From an uncultured Clostridia bacterium (GTDB taxonomy: Bacteria; Bacillota; Clostridia; Oscillospirales; CAG-382), in the NCBI GenBank assembly GCA_944375955.1, contig CALWBE010000058.1, positions 1-48,237 on the forward strand: 48,237 nucleotides of DNA, written 5' to 3'. Below the pieces are notes generated by a model. That model had not been told where the DNA came from. It saw only the letters and a program-made list of their open reading frames with translations, and ran no database searches. The translations under genes and the position numbers were made by a program. How positions within the stretch are numbered: position 1 is the first letter of the stretch; every line of letters starts with the position of its first letter. Shown one piece after another: positions 1 through 7,431 of the stretch.

Positions 1-49
1 CAAGTTTTACTGCCTGCACTTTGTATTCATGGTCATATTTACGCGCCAC
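1..49 (-). CDS. IS3-type transposase OrfA, 5' end only (runs off the window)
   Basis: Read on the minus strand from a GTG at 49, the first 16 codons give MARKYDHEYKVQAVKL, which resembles the N-terminus of the helix-turn-helix OrfA of IS3-family transposases (family knowledge). A GGAGGT ribosome site lies 8 nt upstream at about 57-62. Only the start is inside the window, so the family call rests on a short match. The bases from about 50 to 148 would then be the terminal part of this insertion sequence. That would explain why the serine recombinase to the right has no N-terminal half. No terminal inverted repeat could be confirmed because the other end is outside the window. Confidence 0.5.
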   Translation of the reverse strand, partial: MARKYDHEYKVQAVKL

Positions 50-148
50 TTTGAATACCTCCTTATTCTCTTGCTTTTATTATGAAATCCTTGAGAATAA
101 GCTGTCAACTTTTTTTATACCACACCATACCATTTCAATCAAGGCAAC

Positions 149-826
149 CCGGAAATTCAATATTTTAATTGTTCCGGCTACAACAGAGGGAAACGTAAAA
201 TATGCACTTCTACACATTATATTAGAGTGGACTTTCTGGAAAAGGTTGTACTTGGCGAAATCCGGCGGCTCACAAAGCTGGCAACGCAATATGAATCTGA
301 ATTTGCAAAGATTGTGATGGGACATTCCATACAGACAGCGCAGCAGGAACGGCGGCAAAAGCAAAAGGAAATAAATACACTTGCGGCAAGGGATAAAGAG
401 CTTGACAACCTATTTGAGCATATCTACGAGGACAATGTTTCCGGTAAAATCAGCGATGACAGATTTGCAAAGCTATCCGTAAAATATGAAACGGAGCAAA
501 AGGAAGTTGCAGCCCGTATGAAGGAATTGCAGGAAGAATTAGACAGCGACAAAAGCAAAGCAGTAACAAGCGATATGTTCATGGCTTCCGTCCGCAAATA
601 TACACGGGCGCGAAAGCTGACGCCGAGAATGTTAAATGAATTGATTGAAAAAATTGAAGTACATCAATCTGAAAAGATTGACGGCAAAACAGTCCAGCGG
701 CTTACTATTCACTATAATTGTATCGGTGCGATTGAAATACAAGACCTTGACAAATTACCGGAAAATAATGTATCGGTACATACAAGGCAGGGGGTAGACG
801 TTCACTATGCCGCCTGTGCAAGTTAA
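149..826 (+). pseudogene. Large serine recombinase, C-terminal fragment
   Basis: The frame is open from 101 to 826 with no proper start. From about 149 it reads as the end of a recombinase zinc-ribbon: YFNCSGYNRGKRK, then CTSTHYIR, then a long charged coiled coil (about 60-140 residues into the fragment). It ends in the DUF4368-type tail of Tn4451/TnpX-like large serine recombinases (ELIEKIEVHQSEK and a final Tyr-rich strand). The N-terminal resolvase catalytic domain and most of the recombinase domain are missing, so the gene cannot encode an active enzyme. A GTG at 227 could start a 199-aa product, but it has no convincing ribosome site. The break probably reflects insertion of the IS whose transposase start lies at 1-49. 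Confidence 0.8.
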
Positions 827-837
827 GGGGTGGGCTT

Positions 838-1191
838 ATGAATCAAAAAATAAATGCTGTTTGTTATTTGCGGGTTGCTGTTCTTGATAATGTTGTTGAA
901 AGAGAACAGGAATTGCGATTGTTTGCAAAAAAACGAAACTATGAAATCTCTGATTTTATAATTGAGCAGCAAAGCGGTTTGGCACCTTGCAGCAAAACTC
1001 TGAGTGAACTTTTACATAGTCAATCCGCAATAAATATTTTAGTACCAACCATAAGCGGTCTTTCGAGAAACATATCTGTGTTGCAAGATATCATTTATAC
1101 GGCTAAAAAGAACAATAAAAATATCATTAGTGCAGACGGCAGCTGTGAAGCTATCCGTAGTTTTAATGATGTATTTAGTTTTAACAATTAG
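838..1191 (+). CDS. Resolvase-fold protein lacking the catalytic serine
   Basis: A 117-aa protein begins 11 nt after the recombinase fragment, with a GGGGTGGGC ribosome site before ATG 838. It resembles the N-terminal catalytic domain of serine recombinases: a YLRVA strand, the REQELRLFAKKRNYEI helix, an SG motif (QQSGLAP) and SGLSRN where active enzymes have D-LSR-GR. The RVS-type nucleophile Ser is Ala (RVAVLDN), so strand cleavage is not expected. Small proteins of this kind accompany large serine recombinases in Firmicute elements and may act as regulators or accessory DNA-binding factors; this role is inference. The protein stops after the catalytic fold, with no zinc-ribbon or coiled coil. 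Confidence 0.7.
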   Translation: MNQKINAVCYLRVAVLDNVVEREQELRLFAKKRNYEISDFIIEQQSGLAPCSKTLSELLHSQSAINILVPTISGLSRNISVLQDIIYTAKKNNKNIISADGSCEAIRSFNDVFSFNN

Positions 1192-1204
1192 AACAAACAA
1201 AAAA

Positions 1205-1248
1205 CCGAGTGTCATACAGAACCTTTTAAGTCCTGTAAGAACACTCGG
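1205..1248. repeat. Inverted repeat after the resolvase-like gene
   Basis: The arms CCGAGTGT (1205-1212) and ACACTCGG (1241-1248) are perfectly complementary. A second inner pairing, TACAG with CTGTA, makes a two-part 44-nt hairpin. No T-run follows, so it is not a canonical terminator. It lies between the resolvase-like gene and the 3' end of the oxidoreductase fragment, close to junctions between unrelated remnants. It could be an RNA structure or a recombination site. Confidence 0.45.
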
Positions 1249-1291
1249 TATGGAAGAGCCGAATGGTTTAGATGCAATTCCTTGGATTGTT

Positions 1292-1870
1292 TTATTCTAA
1301 TGATTTGTGATATTTCATAAGTTGCTCTTCTGTGGGAGCATAATCGGGTTTAGAACAGCAAGGAATATTAGGTTCACTGCCATCTGAGCCATAAAACGGG
1401 GTTAAACGATCGTTTTCATATTGTTTTCTGCATTCTTCATTCCTAAAGTCGGGAATATCATAAGGTTTTCCACCCTCAAGCATTGAACGATGAGCAAGAA
1501 TAGCAACAGAAGACATATTAACTGCCGAATAAACATCAAATGGATGCTCAGGTTGTTTCCCCTGACAGATACATTCCACAAACATTCGTGCTGTTATATA
1601 ATCTCCACCACCATGGCCGCTTTTAACAATTAACTCTTCATCCTTGTCATTCCACTTTGGCTCATACATATTTATTTCTTCACAGCCCTCAGGAATTGAC
1701 CAGCCATTATAACGAAGCATTACTTTATTTGTTCCTCTAAGATTTTCTATCTGCCCTTCCGTGCCACAAACACGGTAGGAATTATGATGTGCACCAAAGC
1801 CTGCGCAGCCTGTTATTCTAAAAACTGAACCGTCATCATTTTGTGTCATAATATTAGCAACACGATCTCC
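1292..1870 (-). pseudogene. Gfo/Idh/MocA-family oxidoreductase, C-terminal fragment
   Basis: On the minus strand the frame reads as the C-terminal part of an NAD(P)-dependent sugar dehydrogenase-like protein: DRVANIMTQNDDGSVFR, TGCAGFGAHHNSYRV, GTEGQIENLRG and a conserved end with FDVYSAVNMSSVAILAHRS. The N-terminal Rossmann fold with its GxGxxG motif and the catalytic Lys/His region are missing. The coding sequence breaks off at about 1861-1875, where it runs head-on into the integrase fragment on the other strand; the two share a few bases at the junction. It has lost its start and is a remnant. AT content is higher than in the integrase fragment, in keeping with a separate origin. Confidence 0.8.
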
Positions 1871-2349
1871 GCCACACCTTTGCCACCATGGCACTGGAAA
1901 ACGGCATGGACATCAAAACGCTGTCCGCCATGATAGGACATGTAAGCGCGGAAACCACGCTCAATATTTATAGCCATATCACCGATACGATGCAACAGCA
2001 GGCGGCAGCAAGGATTGACCGCGAGATTGCGGGGGCTGACACGCCCATTCCCGAGCCGAACGCAACGGACAAGACAAGTGACAGTGAAGCAACCGATCAG
2101 CCGACAGAGCCGAAATTTGAGCCGTATAAGGGCAAAATACGCAAGCCCGGCACGGGTTGCGTGACGATGATCAACGACCACCTCTACGAGGGCAGGTTCT
2201 CCCCAAGAGTTAACGGGAAACGAATTGCCAAAAATATCTACGCCACCACGCGGGAGGAGTGCGAGGAAAAACTCAAGACGCTGATTGCGGAGATGAAGAA
2301 GGAGATTGCGGAAATTAAGGCGAGAGAGAAGGCGACAAATAAGGGCTGA
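1861..2349 (+). pseudogene. Tyrosine recombinase (Tn916-type integrase), C-terminal fragment
   Basis: From 1861 the plus strand reads HDLRHTFATMALENGMD, the His-x-x-Arg box of tyrosine recombinases. It is followed by IGH (second His) and LNIYSHI with the catalytic Tyr. The N-terminal arm and core-binding domains and the first catalytic Arg are absent, so the gene is truncated and inactive. After the Tyr box there is a tail of about 100 residues ending in RVNGKRIAKNIYATTREECE. That tail resembles the arm-type DNA-binding module usually found at the N-terminus of these integrases. An ATG exists at 1888, but the homologous sequence extends upstream of it. The fragment ends in TGA at 2347-2349, inside a strong terminator. 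Confidence 0.8.
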
Positions 2350-2370
2350 CCTCGGTCAGCCCTTAAATTT
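2341..2370 (+). terminator. Rho-independent terminator after the integrase fragment
   Basis: Arms AAGGGCTGAC (2341-2350) and GTCAGCCCTT (2355-2364) form a perfect 10-bp stem with loop CTCG, followed by a short AAATTTT tract. The stop codon of the integrase fragment lies inside the stem. Confidence 0.75.
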
Positions 2371-2396
2371 TGCTTCGCAGTAGGCAAAGAAAAAGC
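2364..2396. repeat. 33-bp direct repeat, copy 1
   Basis: The 33 bases beginning TAAATTTTGCTTCGCAGTAG recur at 16266-16298 with one difference (G to T after CAGTAG). Copy 1 follows the integrase terminator directly and copy 2 overlaps the stop codon of the XRE regulator, so the pair brackets that regulator (and the element inside it). It may be an old attachment site or duplication scar. Confidence 0.75.
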
Positions 2397-2449
2397 GGTC
2401 GAAACAACTGCGGGTTGTATATTGCGCCCGAAAATAAACATTGCGGTTC

Positions 2450-2500
2450 TTGATATCAATGGTGAAGCATGGTATAATGTAACCAAGATAAGCGCTTATC
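2450..2500 (+). promoter_or_regulatory. Promoter and palindromic operator of the split XRE regulator
   Basis: TTGATA (2450-2455), a 17-bp spacer and TATAAT (2473-2478) make a near-consensus sigma-A promoter. A perfect 14-bp palindrome GATAAGCGCTTATC (2487-2500) covers the predicted transcription start region, a typical place for an autorepressor site. The regulator's ATG follows at 2527. Confidence 0.7.
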
Positions 2501-2526
2501 AATCTAAATGAAAGTGAGAACACAAT

Positions 2527-2661
2527 ATGCAAATAAATTTGAAAGACAAACTGCGTTCATTGCGCTTACAGAAAAATATCACACAAGAAGCACTTGCCAA
2601 TCATCTCGGAATTACACCGCAATCGGTCGGAAAATGGGAGCGCGGGGTTTCCCATGCTTAA
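2527..2661 (+). pseudogene. XRE-TPR regulator, N-terminal HTH half (gene split by the element)
   Basis: From ATG 2527 the frame encodes a canonical XRE helix-turn-helix: KLRSLRLQKNITQEALANHL, then GITPQSVGKWER, then Gly at 2644. There it leaves the regulator sequence and meets a stop at 2661 within element DNA. The rest of the gene resumes in frame at 15312 with GEGFPDITLLPRIAFYFD. Removing 2646-15313 joins codon GG|C and restores W-E-R-G-E-G-F-P-D, the usual sequence after this helix. The short 44-aa product keeps most of the HTH but no dimerization or TPR part. It has its own promoter and palindrome upstream, so a truncated DNA-binding peptide could still be made (inference). Confidence 0.85.
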
Positions 2662-2666
2662 AGATA
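2644..2666. other. attL (left element junction with GG core)
   Basis: The left junction reads GAGCGC-GG-GGTTTCCCATG. Bases 2641-2645 belong to the regulator and 2646-2666 form the left inverted arm of the reconstructed attP. Joining right and left arms gives ATGTGAAACC-GG-GGTTTCCCAT, a nearly symmetric serine-integrase site. The exact crossover dinucleotide is uncertain by a base or two because four G residues run together here. Confidence 0.75.
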
Positions 2667-2726
2667 CCACACTAAAAACCCACGCTTACATTACTTCCAA
2701 ACAATACAATTTTGGAGGTAAACCCT

Positions 2727-2972
2727 ATGAAACGACTTATATCCTGCGAATATAACTTCGATAACTGCTGTGTGGAACTGAAATTCACCGATGGCAGTAT
2801 GATTGCGATTGATACGATTGCTGTTGAGAGCGAGGTCGCCCGTAATATGTACGAACGGTCAGAACTTGACTATCTAATTTACAACGCGCCTTTAGAGTAT
2901 GCAGACCTCATTTTGAACGGTAATCCCGAAGCATATTTGAAAGCAGTTACCGAGTATAAACCTTTAGACTAA
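2727..2972 (+). CDS. DUF6061 family protein
   Basis: An 81-aa acidic protein of unknown function. MKRLISCEYNFDNCCVEL, a DGSMIAIDT turn and the C-terminal run NPEAYLKAVTEYKPLD match the small DUF6061 proteins common in clostridial mobile elements (family recognition from memory). ATG 2727 was chosen because GGAGG at 2714-2718 lies 8 nt upstream; the open frame extends back to a TTG at 2712 that overlaps this site. No signal peptide or membrane segment is visible. It is the first gene inside the left end of the element and is followed at once by a strong terminator, so it is a single-gene unit. Its role is unknown. Confidence 0.75.
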   Translation: MKRLISCEYNFDNCCVELKFTDGSMIAIDTIAVESEVARNMYERSELDYLIYNAPLEYADLILNGNPEAYLKAVTEYKPLD

Positions 2973-2983
2973 TCTTATAAGTG

Positions 2984-3030
2984 ATGCCGCCTGCAATGAC
3001 AGTATAAAGTCAGTGCAGGCGGCATTTTTT
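2984..3030. terminator. Terminator between DUF6061 gene and ABC genes
   Basis: ATGCCGCCTGCA (2984-2995) pairs perfectly with TGCAGGCGGCAT (3014-3025), followed by six Ts on the plus strand. The stop codon of the minus-strand ABC gene adjoins it, so the hairpin probably serves both directions. Confidence 0.85.
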
Positions 3031-4837
3031 ATGTTGTATAGTATTGTGCTTGAGCCGTCCAAAGCTCGTAGTATTTGCCGTTTTCGTCGGCTAACAGTTC
3101 CTCGTGTGAACCGACTTGAACGATCTCGCCATTGTCAAATACAGCGATCTTGTCGCAGAAACGACAGGAGGACAGACGATGGCTGATGTAAATAGCTGTT
3201 TTATCACCGACAATTTCATCAAACTTAGCGTATATCTCTGCCTCGGCAATAGGATCGAGTGCGGCGGTAGGCTCGTCGAGAATGATAAAGGGAGCGTCCT
3301 TATAGAGTGCTCGGGCAAGAGCGATCTTTTGTGCTTCGCCCCCCGATACGTTAACGCCTTCATCGTCAAAATTTTTGTAGATAGGCGTTTCAAGTCCTTT
3401 TGCCATTTCTGCATACCGTTCTCCAAAACCAACCTCTCGCAAACATCTCTCTGCCTTTTCTCCATCCCATGAAGCAGCAGACGATACGTTATTGCCAAGC
3501 GGAAGTGCCAAGAGCGAATAATCTTGGAAGACAACCGAGAAAAGATCGAGATACTGACGGTAATCGTATTTACGAACATTGAAATCATTCATATAGATCT
3601 CACCCTCGGTTGGATCATAAAGACGACACATCAGCTTGATAAATGTGGTCTTTCCCGAGCCGTTCATTCCTACAACCGCAAGACGCTCGCCTACCTTAAA
3701 GGTCAGATTGACATTCTTCAAAGCATAATTATCACTTCCTGCGTATTTGAAGCTGACATTTCTGAACTCAATATCATATTTCTTGTCACTTCGCTTTTCA
3801 ACGGCAAGAGAGCCTTGGTACATATCATTGGGGATATCGAAATACTCTAAATACAGTTTGAGGAATTGCTCGTTTTCCTTGAAGGAACGGAACAGCGTAT
3901 CCAAAAGCGCATTAAGATCTCCCATAAAGCGTCCAAGATATCCTGTGTATTTAATCACGTTACCTACAGGGAATGCACCCATGGCACAGTAGAAACAAAC
4001 CAACAGATAATTGAAAAGTGTACTTGACCAATTTAATATTCCTCTTGGAATACTTAACTTAAACCCGAGACTCTGCGCATTTGAAAACGCTTTCAAATGA
4101 TCTTTGTTCATCTTTTCGCTCAGTTTCTGTATAATATCTGCTTGAAGATAGATTCTGTCGTCCATTCCAGTACTGTTCGTTCCTCTACCGATTCTGTTTT
4201 CTTCAAGCATCATATCACCGATTTTTTTGTTATGAGCGGCAACAAGCTTACCCTGCTTGAAGCCCCAAGCATAGTGCAATGCCGCAAACAAAATCATTCC
4301 GAGCGCAAGTACAAGACCAAGCCAATGAAATCCGACTGCAACCATCTTTGTAATCATTTCAATGAAAAGAATCAGTGAGAAAACGATTTTAACGGCACTC
4401 GACATCAGCCGATTAACCGAATTATGCATATATGTGATGCCATATCCGTTAATATAGGCGTTTTCTTTAACCTTTCTTCTCAGCATACGAATTTCGGGAT
4501 CTTCTAATTTATCGTAATCAAGAGAAAGAGTTTTTTTGTTGAGTGCCAAGGATTCATTATTGTTCAGTTTTTCAAATTGTGTACTAACCGCATTGCTTAG
4601 CAAGGTACTAATGATGTGGACGAAAAGATTTCCAAGCAACGTAATAGCTACAAGCGTGAAAATGGCTTTTTTATCCCTGCCTTCATAAAGGGCGGTTACG
4701 ATCTCAGCGGACATCCAAAGATTGAAATACGGGGATATCGAACTGAAAACAATATGCAAAAAGGATGTAGGAAAATACCTTTTGTTAAAGGAATGGTAGA
4801 GCTTGAGGGTTCTTATCGTTACATTATCTTTACGCAT
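3029..4837 (-). CDS. ABC exporter half-transporter, permease-ATPase (second subunit)
   Basis: 602 aa. The N-terminal half has five to six hydrophobic segments (about residues 20-330). The C-terminal half is an ATPase with Walker A GMNGSGKTT, Q-loop VFQDYSLL, signature VSGGEAQKIALARAL, Walker B IILDEPTAALDP and H-loop YISHR, all intact. The N-terminus is MRKDNVTIR; ATG 4837 follows AAGGAGG at 9 nt, whereas the GTG at 4846 abuts the ribosome site. It overlaps the upstream half-transporter by 8 bp, so the two are translationally coupled and probably form a heterodimer of the type IV exporter (MsbA/LmrA) fold. The substrate is unknown; peptide or drug export fits its position next to LytTR regulators. 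It could instead be a self-immunity pump. Confidence 0.85.
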   Translation of the reverse strand: MRKDNVTIRTLKLYHSFNKRYFPTSFLHIVFSSISPYFNLWMSAEIVTALYEGRDKKAIFTLVAITLLGNLFVHIISTLLSNAVSTQFEKLNNNESLALNKKTLSLDYDKLEDPEIRMLRRKVKENAYINGYGITYMHNSVNRLMSSAVKIVFSLILFIEMITKMVAVGFHWLGLVLALGMILFAALHYAWGFKQGKLVAAHNKKIGDMMLEENRIGRGTNSTGMDDRIYLQADIIQKLSEKMNKDHLKAFSNAQSLGFKLSIPRGILNWSSTLFNYLLVCFYCAMGAFPVGNVIKYTGYLGRFMGDLNALLDTLFRSFKENEQFLKLYLEYFDIPNDMYQGSLAVEKRSDKKYDIEFRNVSFKYAGSDNYALKNVNLTFKVGERLAVVGMNGSGKTTFIKLMCRLYDPTEGEIYMNDFNVRKYDYRQYLDLFSVVFQDYSLLALPLGNNVSSAASWDGEKAERCLREVGFGERYAEMAKGLETPIYKNFDDEGVNVSGGEAQKIALARALYKDAPFIILDEPTAALDPIAEAEIYAKFDEIVGDKTAIYISHRLSSCRFCDKIAVFDNGEIVQVGSHEELLADENGKYYELWTAQAQYYTT

Positions 4838-6662
4838 TGATCTCACCCTCCTTGTAGTATTTTGCCTGTATTCCGAACATATAGGCGTACTGTCCGTTCT
4901 GTTCCATCAATTCATCGTGCGTTCCGCTTTCCTTAATAATACCGTCCCCGAGAAGGAGAATACGATCACAAAAGCGAGTGCTTGCAAAACGGTGGGAAAT
5001 GTAAATGGAGGTTTTTCCATGCGTCAACTCTCTGTATTGCAAATAGAGATTGTTTTCAGCAATGGGATCGAGTGCTGCCGTGGGCTCGTCCAAAATAAGA
5101 ACAGAACCATTTTTATAAATAGCACGAGCCAAAACGAGTTTTTGCATTTCTCCGCCCGAAAGATCAACGCCGTCATCATAGATGCCTTTCATCAAGTGGG
5201 TATCAATGCCGTTTTCAAGGCTTTCGATCTTCTCCCAAATGCCCGCTAATTTCATAGCAGTTACGGCATCCTCTCTCGCCGAAGGACGACTTATGTCCGC
5301 ACTTGCCACATATTCGAACATTGTGAAGCAGACCGGGCGTATTTCTTGAAAAACAGCAGAAATCATCGTATAGTATTCGTGGATGTTGTATTCGTCAATC
5401 AGCTTGCCGTTTACCAATATCTCGCCCTTTGTAGGTCGGTAAAAACCGCAAATCAACTTAACAAGGGTGGTTTTACCAGCACCGTTAACACCAACAAGGG
5501 CAAGGCTTTCTCCCGCCTGCAAGGTAAGGTTGATGCCCTTCAAAGTATAGTCCTCAGCACCATCGTACTTGTACCAAACATCTCGCAGTTCGATGGTAAC
5601 TGCTCCCGTAGGCAATTCGCATCCCTTGCCGTAATTGAATTTGTTCGGATAATCATAGAACTCACGATAATATGCAATCTTATCGGCTCTCTTGTTCAGC
5701 TTTGCAACATCACCGACTACACCGTGAAGAAATCCCGCAACGCTGCCAACGATGCCAAAATAGAATACGAAATCACCGGCAGAAAGATTACCCGCAAGCA
5801 GCATACCAATCAGCACAACATATGCAACGCCGTTTTGTATCAAAGTCATAAGCCCTGCAAGGATCGATGCCCAAAGTCCGCGCAAACGACAGCGTTTATT
5901 CCACATAATAATGTGGGCACGGTAATCGCTCATCATCTTGTTGAGCCATTCCTCAAGTCCATAAAGCTTAATATCCTTTGCAACTTGCAGGTTTTCAGAA
6001 AGTCCTCCGAGATATCCTGCTTTTCTGCTTTCCTTTTCCCACAAATGCTTGTGCTTTTCGTAATACTTGTTCTGCCACAGAGTAGTAAAGTATGAGAGAA
6101 TGGATACTATAATAACAACCACAAATACGATCGGATTGATAAACGCAAGAAGCGAGGCATAAGTAACAATGCCTAAAAGGTGAATAAGCGCACCGGAAAG
6201 ATCAGTCCATATGAACTCCAAGGCGCAGTTTCCGCTGCTCGCATCTCTCCATGCATATCCGCTTATCTTCTTGTAATCCTGCTTTTCGTGATTCTCAAAA
6301 TCCGTTTTATAGCCTTGTGTGTAACCCATTTCTGTTTGATAAACGCAGGTAGGGTAATAACGTCTGGAACTACAGCGAGCATTTATAAAATTGCTCAAAA
6401 CATTAAGGGTAAAACTTGCCGTGATGAAAAAAACGACAATCCACGCAAGATCCGAAAATGGCTTTCCCGCACCAATACTGTCAATAAGATATTTTGAAAA
6501 ATATGAACTGACAAGGGGCGAGATAACCGCTATCGGAACGGCGGCGAAGATGAAAAACACAAAGCTTTTATCGAGCCGCCACAAATTTTTAATTGCCCAT
6601 ACAAGACAGCCAAATCTTGAATGCTTTGGCTTTTCTTTTGGAGCTTTTGTTTTAGAACTCAT
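4830..6662 (-). CDS. ABC exporter half-transporter, permease-ATPase (first subunit)
   Basis: 610 aa. A Lys-rich cytoplasmic start (KTKAPKEKPKHSRFG) precedes membrane segments between about residues 30 and 320. The nucleotide-binding domain has Walker A GVNGAGKTT, Q-loop VFQEIRPV, signature LSGGEMQKLVLARAI, Walker B LILDEPTAALDP and H-loop YISHR. Both catalytic Glu residues of the pair are intact, so both sites may hydrolyse ATP. The ATG at 6662 has GAGGAGGT 6 nt upstream. No peptidase C39 domain is present, so there is no sign of leader-peptide processing. The gene lies downstream of a response regulator and kinase on the same strand and has its own -10 element, which suggests control by that system. 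Confidence 0.85.
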   Translation of the reverse strand: MSSKTKAPKEKPKHSRFGCLVWAIKNLWRLDKSFVFFIFAAVPIAVISPLVSSYFSKYLIDSIGAGKPFSDLAWIVVFFITASFTLNVLSNFINARCSSRRYYPTCVYQTEMGYTQGYKTDFENHEKQDYKKISGYAWRDASSGNCALEFIWTDLSGALIHLLGIVTYASLLAFINPIVFVVVIIVSILSYFTTLWQNKYYEKHKHLWEKESRKAGYLGGLSENLQVAKDIKLYGLEEWLNKMMSDYRAHIIMWNKRCRLRGLWASILAGLMTLIQNGVAYVVLIGMLLAGNLSAGDFVFYFGIVGSVAGFLHGVVGDVAKLNKRADKIAYYREFYDYPNKFNYGKGCELPTGAVTIELRDVWYKYDGAEDYTLKGINLTLQAGESLALVGVNGAGKTTLVKLICGFYRPTKGEILVNGKLIDEYNIHEYYTMISAVFQEIRPVCFTMFEYVASADISRPSAREDAVTAMKLAGIWEKIESLENGIDTHLMKGIYDDGVDLSGGEMQKLVLARAIYKNGSVLILDEPTAALDPIAENNLYLQYRELTHGKTSIYISHRFASTRFCDRILLLGDGIIKESGTHDELMEQNGQYAYMFGIQAKYYKEGEINA

Positions 6663-6692
6663 ATTGACCTCCTCTTTACTTTGGATGTCTGC

Positions 6693-6766
6693 ATTATAAC
6701 ATAATGAAATTCAAAAAAGTGCAATCTGTTGTCAAACGTCGAAAATTTGATGTGGATTGCACTTTT
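6693..6766 (-). promoter_or_regulatory. Terminator hairpin plus regulated promoter for the ABC genes
   Basis: On the minus strand AAAGTGCAATC and GATTGCACTTT (6755-6765 and 6716-6726) form an 11-bp stem, followed by a T-run; this can end the regulator-kinase transcript. Just downstream is a perfect -10 TATAAT (6693-6698), but the bases 17 nt upstream of it are CACTTT, a poor -35. A good -10 with a poor -35 often means activator dependence, which would fit the LytTR regulator. No clear pair of LytTR repeats was found. Confidence 0.5.
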
Positions 6767-6773
6767 ACTGTAT

Positions 6774-7418
6774 TTATTGAGGCAAAAGAACTTCGGTTGA
6801 AAAGGCACCGTCCTCGCTTGCGCGAGTCAGATATCCACCGTACTTCTTTACAATGGCATCAACGCGAGCAAGTCCGAAGCCGTGTCCCTCTCCTTTGGTG
6901 GTCTTGAAGCTATGTTTCTTCTGTCCCTCTGCGGTATTCGTTAACGAAAGATACAAGTAGTTACCTTTCATCTCCATATAGATTCTGATAAGACGTTCTT
7001 CCTCGGGGAGAGATAAGCACGCTTCAATGGCATTATCAAGAAGATTACCGATCACAATACACAGATCAAGCTCCGATACCGTCAGCGACACGGGAATGCG
7101 CGCCTCTGCCTTTACTTTTATGTTCTTTGCAGTGGCAATGGAGAGCTTACTGTTCAGAATGGCATCAGCCATTCTATTTCCGGTCTTGATTACGGTTTCA
7201 ACGTGAGTCAGATCATCGTCAAGCATATCGAGATAACGATCTATTTCTTCATATTCTCCGTTTTTAGCGTGAACCTTCATAGTTTGAATATGGCTTCTGT
7301 AATCGTGCCGCCAACCACGCATCTTATTATACATATTTTCCACTTCGGCATAGTGCTTTTTTAATATTTCACTTTCCGCAGCGGCAACTCTTTTCGCAAT
7401 CAGTTTATCAAACAGCAT
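6774..7418 (-). CDS. Sensorless GHKL histidine kinase of a LytTR system
   Basis: 214 aa. It has a short amphipathic coiled coil (residues 1-33), then the HDYR-type phosphoacceptor box WRHDYRSHI (His about 38), an N-box GNLLDNAIEAC and a G-box GHGFGLARV of the HATPase_c_5/GHKL fold typical of AgrC/VirS-like quorum kinases. The usual 5-7 membrane segments of that family are absent, and the protein starts directly at the dimerization helix. It must therefore be cytosolic, or take its signal from another protein such as the neighbouring ABC pump (inference). The gene follows the response regulator by 13 bp on the same strand, the reverse of the common kinase-first order. Domain identity is clear; the signal is unknown. 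Confidence 0.85.
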   Translation of the reverse strand: MLFDKLIAKRVAAAESEILKKHYAEVENMYNKMRGWRHDYRSHIQTMKVHAKNGEYEEIDRYLDMLDDDLTHVETVIKTGNRMADAILNSKLSIATAKNIKVKAEARIPVSLTVSELDLCIVIGNLLDNAIEACLSLPEEERLIRIYMEMKGNYLYLSLTNTAEGQKKHSFKTTKGEGHGFGLARVDAIVKKYGGYLTRASEDGAFSTEVLLPQ

Positions 7419-7431
7419 AATTCTTTTTTCC

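Noticed and set aside
3091..3588. 165-aa minus-strand frame inside the second ABC gene
   Set aside because: Frame-shifted shadow of the ATPase domain; the correct frame contains all ABC motifs without interruption.
5346..6095. 249-aa plus-strand frame opposite the ABC gene
   Set aside because: It lies wholly within the coding region of the ABC subunit, has no ribosome site and no recognisable motif.
6693..6766. Paired LytTR binding repeats upstream of the ABC genes
   Set aside because: I looked for two 9-bp repeats with a 12-bp gap; no pair fits the consensus well enough to annotate.
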